Translations under genes and position numbers: made by a program
The notes under the pieces: generated by a model
What the model was told of the DNA's origin: nothing
Databases searched by the model: none
The model's input: the letters and a program-made list of their open reading frames with translations, nothing else
Shown: positions 60,072-64,000 of the stretch, one piece after another
Layout: every line of letters starts with the position of its first letter
Numbering within the stretch: the stretch's first letter is position 1
Assembly: GCA_024235635.1 (NCBI GenBank)
Contig: JACKMA010000005.1
Location: forward strand, 1-64,000
Length of the DNA stretch: 64,000 bases
DNA from: Zoogloeaceae bacterium
Lineage (GTDB): Bacteria; Pseudomonadota; Gammaproteobacteria; Burkholderiales; Rhodocyclaceae
Direction: 5' to 3'

Positions 60072-60088
60072 GCGCCCGTCACGGGCGC
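60072..60088 (+). repeat. Short GC hairpin between nuoL and nuoM
   Basis: GCGCCCGT and ACGGGCGC form an inverted repeat around a single C, with no T tract after it. It could be an RNA stability or processing element inside the nuo transcript. The nuoM start lies about 19 bases downstream. Confidence 0.45.
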
Positions 60089-60106
60089 CACAAACGGAAG
60101 TAGACG

Positions 60107-61588
60107 ATGACGGGTATGCCTCTTCTCAGCCTGGCGATCTGGGTGCCGATTATCGGTGGCTTGGTCGTGCTAGCGACCGGTTCGGACCGGAATGCGCCGC
60201 TGCAGCGAATGATCGCGCTGGTCACTTCGGTACTCGGCGTGCTGGTGACCATTCCGTTGTTCACCGGTTTCGACACCGGCACCAGCCAGATGCAGTTCGT
60301 CGAGCTGGCCGCATGGATCCCGTATTTCAACATCAACTACTTCCTCGGCGTCGATGGCATCTCGATGCTGTTCGTGATCCTCAACAGCTTCATCACGGTG
60401 ATGGTCGTGATCGCCGGCTGGGAAGTGATCCAGAGCAAGGTGGCGCAGTACATGGCGGCCTTCCTGATCATGTCGGGCCTCATGAACGGCATCTTCTCGG
60501 CCCTCGACGGCATCCTGTTCTACGTCTTCTTCGAGGCCTCGCTGATCCCGATGTATCTGATCATCGGTGTCTGGGGGGGACCCAACCGGGTCTATGCGGC
60601 GATCAAGTTCTTCCTCTACACGCTGCTCGGCTCGCTGTTGATGCTGGTCGCCTTCATCTACCTGTTCCGCGAGTCCGGGGGTAGCTTCAACATCCTCGAC
60701 TGGCACAAGCTGCCGTTGGCGATCGAAGCGCAGACCCTGATCTTCATCGCGATGCTGCTGTCGTTCGCGGTCAAGGTGCCGATGTGGCCGGTGCATACCT
60801 GGCTGCCGGACGCCCACGTCGAAGCGCCGACCGGCGGCTCGGTGGTACTGGCCGCGATCGCACTGAAGCTCGGCGCCTATGGTTTCCTGCGCTTCTCGCT
60901 GCCGATCGTGCCGGATGCGTCGCACGCGATGGCGCCGCTGATCATCACGCTGTCGCTGATCGCGGTGGTCTATATCGGCTTCGTTGCGCTGGTGCAGACC
61001 GACATGAAGAAGCTGGTGGCCTATTCGTCGATCTCGCACATGGGCTTCGTCACGCTCGGCTTCTTCATGATGAATCCGCTCGGCATCGAAGGCGCGCTGA
61101 TCCAGATGATTTCCCACGGCTTCGTCTCGGGTGCGATGTTCCTCTGCATCGGCGTCATGTACGACCGTGTTCATTCGCGCCAGATCGCCGACTACGGCGG
61201 CGTCGTCAACACCATGCCCAAGTTCGCGGCGTTCTTCATGCTGTTTGCAATGGCGAACTCGGGCCTGCCGGCCACCTCCGGCTTCGTCGGCGAGTTCATG
61301 GTCATCCTCGGTGCCGTCCAGTACAACTTCTGGGTGGCCTTCCTGGCGGCAACGACCCTGATTCTGGGCGCGGCCTATACCTTGTGGATGTACAAGCGGG
61401 TCGTATTCGGTGCGGTCGCCAATCAGCACGTGGCAGAGCTCGAGGACATCGGCAGGCGCGAATCCTTGTTCCTCGGGCTGCTGGCGGCCTGCGTGCTGGT
61501 GATGGGTCTGTATCCGCAGCCCTTCACCGAGGTCATGCACGCCACGGTGAACGACCTCCTAGCGCATGTCGCGGTAAGCAAGCTGTGA
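60107..61588 (+). CDS. nuoM: NADH-quinone oxidoreductase subunit M
   Basis: NuoM is an antiporter-like proton-pumping subunit of 493 aa and about 14 helices. The family signatures are YVFFEASLIPMYLIIGVWGG, KVPMWPVHTWLPDAHVEAPTGGSVVLAAIALKLGAYG and LVAYSSISHMGFVTLG. It lies about 70 bases after nuoL. Confidence 0.97.
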   Translation: MTGMPLLSLAIWVPIIGGLVVLATGSDRNAPLQRMIALVTSVLGVLVTIPLFTGFDTGTSQMQFVELAAWIPYFNINYFLGVDGISMLFVILNSFITVMVVIAGWEVIQSKVAQYMAAFLIMSGLMNGIFSALDGILFYVFFEASLIPMYLIIGVWGGPNRVYAAIKFFLYTLLGSLLMLVAFIYLFRESGGSFNILDWHKLPLAIEAQTLIFIAMLLSFAVKVPMWPVHTWLPDAHVEAPTGGSVVLAAIALKLGAYGFLRFSLPIVPDASHAMAPLIITLSLIAVVYIGFVALVQTDMKKLVAYSSISHMGFVTLGFFMMNPLGIEGALIQMISHGFVSGAMFLCIGVMYDRVHSRQIADYGGVVNTMPKFAAFFMLFAMANSGLPATSGFVGEFMVILGAVQYNFWVAFLAATTLILGAAYTLWMYKRVVFGAVANQHVAELEDIGRRESLFLGLLAACVLVMGLYPQPFTEVMHATVNDLLAHVAVSKL

Positions 61589-61625
61589 GCGGCTGGCGAA
61601 TCAACTAAACGGAAATGGTCTGACG

Positions 61626-63098
61626 ATGAACTTTGTTGTCCCTGATTTCGCTCCCGCGGCCGCAGAACTGTTCGTCGCCGCGATGTCGCTGGTGGTGCTG
61701 ATGGTCACCGTCTTCGTCAAGAACAGCGCCCGTTCCCTCGGCTACCTGATGACACTGGGGGTGCTGCTGGTGGCCGCACTGATCACCTGGTCCGGTATGG
61801 ACGGCGAGGTGGTCTACACCTTCAGCAACATGTATATCGACGATCCGATGTCCGATCTGCTAAAGCTGCTGGTGTATGGCTCGATGGCGGTTGCGCTGCT
61901 CTACAGCCGGCAATACATGGCGGACCGCAATCTGGACCGCCCCGAGTTCTACGTGCTGACGATCTACGCCACCCTCGGCATGATGGTGATGATCTCGGCC
62001 AATCACCTGCTGACGGTCTATATCGGTCTCGAGATGCTGTCGCTGTCGCTCTACGGCATGGTCGCGATGGATCGCGATTCTGCACGCTCGACAGAAGCCG
62101 CGATGAAGTACTTCGTGCTCGGCGCGCTGGCCTCGGGCCTGCTGCTCTACGGCATGTCGATGATCTACGGCGCCACCGGCAGCCTGGAACTGTCCGGCAT
62201 CGCGCAGGCGATCTTCCACGATACCGGTAACCGCACGGTGCTGATGTTCGGCCTGGTGTTCCTGGTGGCCGGCCTTGCCTTCAAGCTCGGCGTGGTGCCG
62301 TTCCACATGTGGATCCCGGACGTCTATCACGGCGCACCGACTGCCGTGACGCTGCTGATCGGCACCGCGCCGAAGCTTGCCGCCTTCGCGATGGCAATGC
62401 GCCTTCTGGTCAATGGTCTGTTCGATCTGGCCGAGCAGTGGCAGGCAATGCTGATCTTCCTCGCCGTGGCGTCGATCATCCTCGGCAATCTGGTGGCGGT
62501 CGCCCAGACCAACCTGAAGCGGATGCTGGCCTATTCGGCGATTTCGCACATGGGCTTCATGTTGCTCGGCCTGCTCGCCGGCGTCGTCGATGGAGACCCG
62601 CGTTATGCCGGCACGGCCTACGGTGCCGCGATGTTCTACGTCGTCACCTATGTGCTGATGAGCCTGGCCTCGTTCGGCATGATCATGCTGCTCGCCCGTT
62701 CCGGTTTCGAAGCCGAGGAGATCGACGACTTCAAGGGGCTCAACAAGCGCAGTCCGTGGTTCGCGCTGATGATGATGTTCATCATGTTCTCGATGGCAGG
62801 GGTGCCGTTCTTCATCGGCTTCTTTGCCAAGCTTTCGGTACTCGCGGCCGTGGTCCAGGCGGGATACGTCTGGGTCGCGGTGGTGGCGGTGGTGATGTCG
62901 CTGGTCGGCGCCTTCTACTACCTGCGCGTGGTCAAGGTGATGTACTTCGACGAACCGGCCGACGATACGCCGATTGCCAGCAGTTTCGACCTCAAGCTCG
63001 TGCTGTCGGTCAATGGCGTCGCGATCGCGATCCTCGGCCTGATGCCGACCCAGTTGATCGAGGGCTGTGCCCGGGCGTTGTCGGCGTCGTTCATGTAG
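61626..63098 (+). CDS. nuoN: NADH-quinone oxidoreductase subunit N
   Basis: NuoN is the third antiporter-like subunit, closest to the quinone end. The 490-aa protein has YIGLEMLSLSLYGMVA, KLGVVPFHMWIPDVYHGAPTAVTLLIGTAPKLA and RMLAYSAISHMGFMLLG. It ends the nuo operon; a perfect terminator hairpin starts 32 bases after the stop. Confidence 0.97.
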   Translation: MNFVVPDFAPAAAELFVAAMSLVVLMVTVFVKNSARSLGYLMTLGVLLVAALITWSGMDGEVVYTFSNMYIDDPMSDLLKLLVYGSMAVALLYSRQYMADRNLDRPEFYVLTIYATLGMMVMISANHLLTVYIGLEMLSLSLYGMVAMDRDSARSTEAAMKYFVLGALASGLLLYGMSMIYGATGSLELSGIAQAIFHDTGNRTVLMFGLVFLVAGLAFKLGVVPFHMWIPDVYHGAPTAVTLLIGTAPKLAAFAMAMRLLVNGLFDLAEQWQAMLIFLAVASIILGNLVAVAQTNLKRMLAYSAISHMGFMLLGLLAGVVDGDPRYAGTAYGAAMFYVVTYVLMSLASFGMIMLLARSGFEAEEIDDFKGLNKRSPWFALMMMFIMFSMAGVPFFIGFFAKLSVLAAVVQAGYVWVAVVAVVMSLVGAFYYLRVVKVMYFDEPADDTPIASSFDLKLVLSVNGVAIAILGLMPTQLIEGCARALSASFM

Positions 63099-63129
63099 TC
63101 GCCGCCGCTCGCTTCGGCACGGATCGTCC

Positions 63130-63164
63130 TCAGGGCCGGCCTGCGCGCCGGCCCTGATCCTTTT
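63130..63164 (+). terminator. Terminator of the nuo operon
   Basis: TCAGGGCCGGC (63130-63140) pairs perfectly with GCCGGCCCTGA (63147-63157) around CTGCGC, and CCTTTT follows. It ends about 26 bases before the Nudix gene, so that gene needs its own promoter or read-through. Confidence 0.85.
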
Positions 63165-63190
63165 GGCGGGCAGCCTCGGGAGAATCGTCC

Positions 63191-63766
63191 ATGGCATTTC
63201 GTACCGGCCAGTACGATCGGCAACTCGAAGAGCAGACCCTCAGCAGTGAGGAGACCTACGCAGGGATCTTCCTGCGCGTGCAACGGGATCGTGCGAAGGC
63301 GCCGGACGGCAGCGAGGTCGGACGGGAATACGTCCGCCACCCCGGCGCCGTTGTCATCGTCGCCGAGCGTACCGACGGCCGGCTGTTGATCGAGCACCAG
63401 TATCGTTACCCGTTGAAGCGGGTCTTTGTCGAATTTCCGGCCGGCAAGATCGATCCGGGCGAGGCGATCGAGGCCTGTGCGATCCGTGAACTGGCGGAGG
63501 AGACCGGTCATCGCGCCCGGCAATGGAAGCATCTCGGCCGCATGCATCCATGCATCGGCTATTCCGACGAACGCATAGAGATCTTCCTCGCCCGTGGTCT
63601 GGAGTCGGTCGGCCAGCGGCTCGACGCCGGCGAATTTCTCGAACTCGACGCGATCAGCCCGAAAGAATTCGAGCTGGCCGTGCACGACGGTCTCATCACC
63701 GACGGCAAGAGCATCACCGCATACTTCCTCGCCCGGCCTTGGTTGTCCGGCAAGGACCAGTCCTGA
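63191..63766 (+). CDS. Nudix hydrolase, probably ADP-ribose pyrophosphatase
   Basis: The 191-aa protein carries the full Nudix box at residues 85-107: G85-x5-E91-x7-R99-E100-L-x-E103-E104-x-G106, which binds the metal and nucleoside diphosphate. The flanking HQYRYPLKRVFVEFPAGK and the length fit the ADP-ribose/NDP-sugar pyrophosphatase group (NudF-like). The substrate is not proven. A Nudix gene right after nuoN is common in betaproteobacteria. Confidence 0.88.
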   Translation: MAFRTGQYDRQLEEQTLSSEETYAGIFLRVQRDRAKAPDGSEVGREYVRHPGAVVIVAERTDGRLLIEHQYRYPLKRVFVEFPAGKIDPGEAIEACAIRELAEETGHRARQWKHLGRMHPCIGYSDERIEIFLARGLESVGQRLDAGEFLELDAISPKEFELAVHDGLITDGKSITAYFLARPWLSGKDQS

Positions 63767-63876
63767 CGGCGCTTGCGGTCATGGCGCTGCCCTAAAGCTT
63801 GGCGTCCCCGGATCGTTAACCTGCTGTTGTTGCGCGCTGCCGATCGGCGCGCACGGGCACGGCAGGGGAGGGACCC

Positions 63877-64000
63877 ATCAAGGCGTTCGTCGGCAGGATT
63901 CGCTACAAGATCATCGCAGTGGTCGGCATTGCCGTCGCCGCGGGGCTCATTGCCACCGCAGCCTTCTATACCAGCCACCAGGAAAGCTCGGTACTGGCAC
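63877..64000 (+). CDS. N-terminus of a membrane sensor/chemoreceptor-like protein, cut by the window edge
   Basis: An open frame (KAFVGRIRYKIIAVVGIAVAAGLI) runs to the right edge. It has a basic start followed by one membrane helix, as in methyl-accepting chemotaxis proteins or sensor kinases. A strong ribosome binding site (GGGGAGGG, 63865-63872) lies just before it, but no ATG, GTG or TTG follows at the right distance; the codon there is ATC at 63877. It may be a rare ATC start or a base error. The gene class is inference from 41 residues. Confidence 0.5.
   Translation, partial: MKAFVGRIRYKIIAVVGIAVAAGLIATAAFYTSHQESSVLA

Overview
The window is high-GC, gene-dense chromosomal DNA from a Gram-negative bacterium. 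Gene content and order point to a betaproteobacterium, most likely Rhodocyclales-like: truA-trpF-trpB-trpA-accD-folC-SPOR-cvpA-purF-metZ, grpE-dnaK-dnaJ near hrcA-nadK-recN-fur-bamE-dapB, carAB-greA, ftsH-folP-glmM-pst, and tpiA-secG-tRNA-Leu-nuoA to nuoN. The order-level placement is inference. It rests on gene order and protein resemblance, not on a phylogeny. No insertion sequence, prophage, integrase, CRISPR array or rRNA gene was seen, and no gap between genes exceeds 300 bases.

Left part (1-16.2 kb). A plus-strand run carries the truA 3' end, trpFBA, accD, folC, a SPOR-domain protein, cvpA, purF and metZ. A minus-strand group follows: a TPR/NTF2-like protein, an L,D-transpeptidase, two cyclophilins and lpxH. 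The lpxH frame is broken in two places. cysS and a periplasmic branched-chain-amino-acid-type binding protein close this part.

Middle part (16.3-32.4 kb). The minus-strand chaperone operon grpE-dnaK-dnaJ has a near-consensus sigma-32 promoter. Between grpE and the hemH/hrcA genes sit a Ser/Thr kinase with a C-terminal cyclic-nucleotide-binding-type domain, a small protein with two AP2/ERF-like modules, and a 4-TM YvlD/holin-like protein. hemH, hrcA, nadK, recN, fur, bamE and dapB follow. A large soluble hybrid sensor kinase (PAS, HisKA, HATPase, pseudo-receiver, receiver, Hpt) lies between dapB and carA.

Right part (32.4-64 kb). carAB is preceded by a sigma-70-type promoter that runs straight into an intrinsic-terminator hairpin, so attenuation is likely. 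Then come greA, a DUF4149-type membrane protein, yhbY, rlmE, ftsH, folP, glmM, a pstSCAB operon behind a Pho box, tpiA, secG, tRNA-Leu(GAG), the complete 14-gene nuo operon, a Nudix hydrolase and the first codons of a membrane sensor/chemoreceptor.

Most genes are housekeeping. The main points for a second look are the doubly frameshifted lpxH, the kinase/AP2 pair with abutting inverted repeats between them, the neighbouring cell-envelope genes that share an NTF2-like C-terminal domain, the carA leader, and the hybrid kinase with a degenerate receiver.
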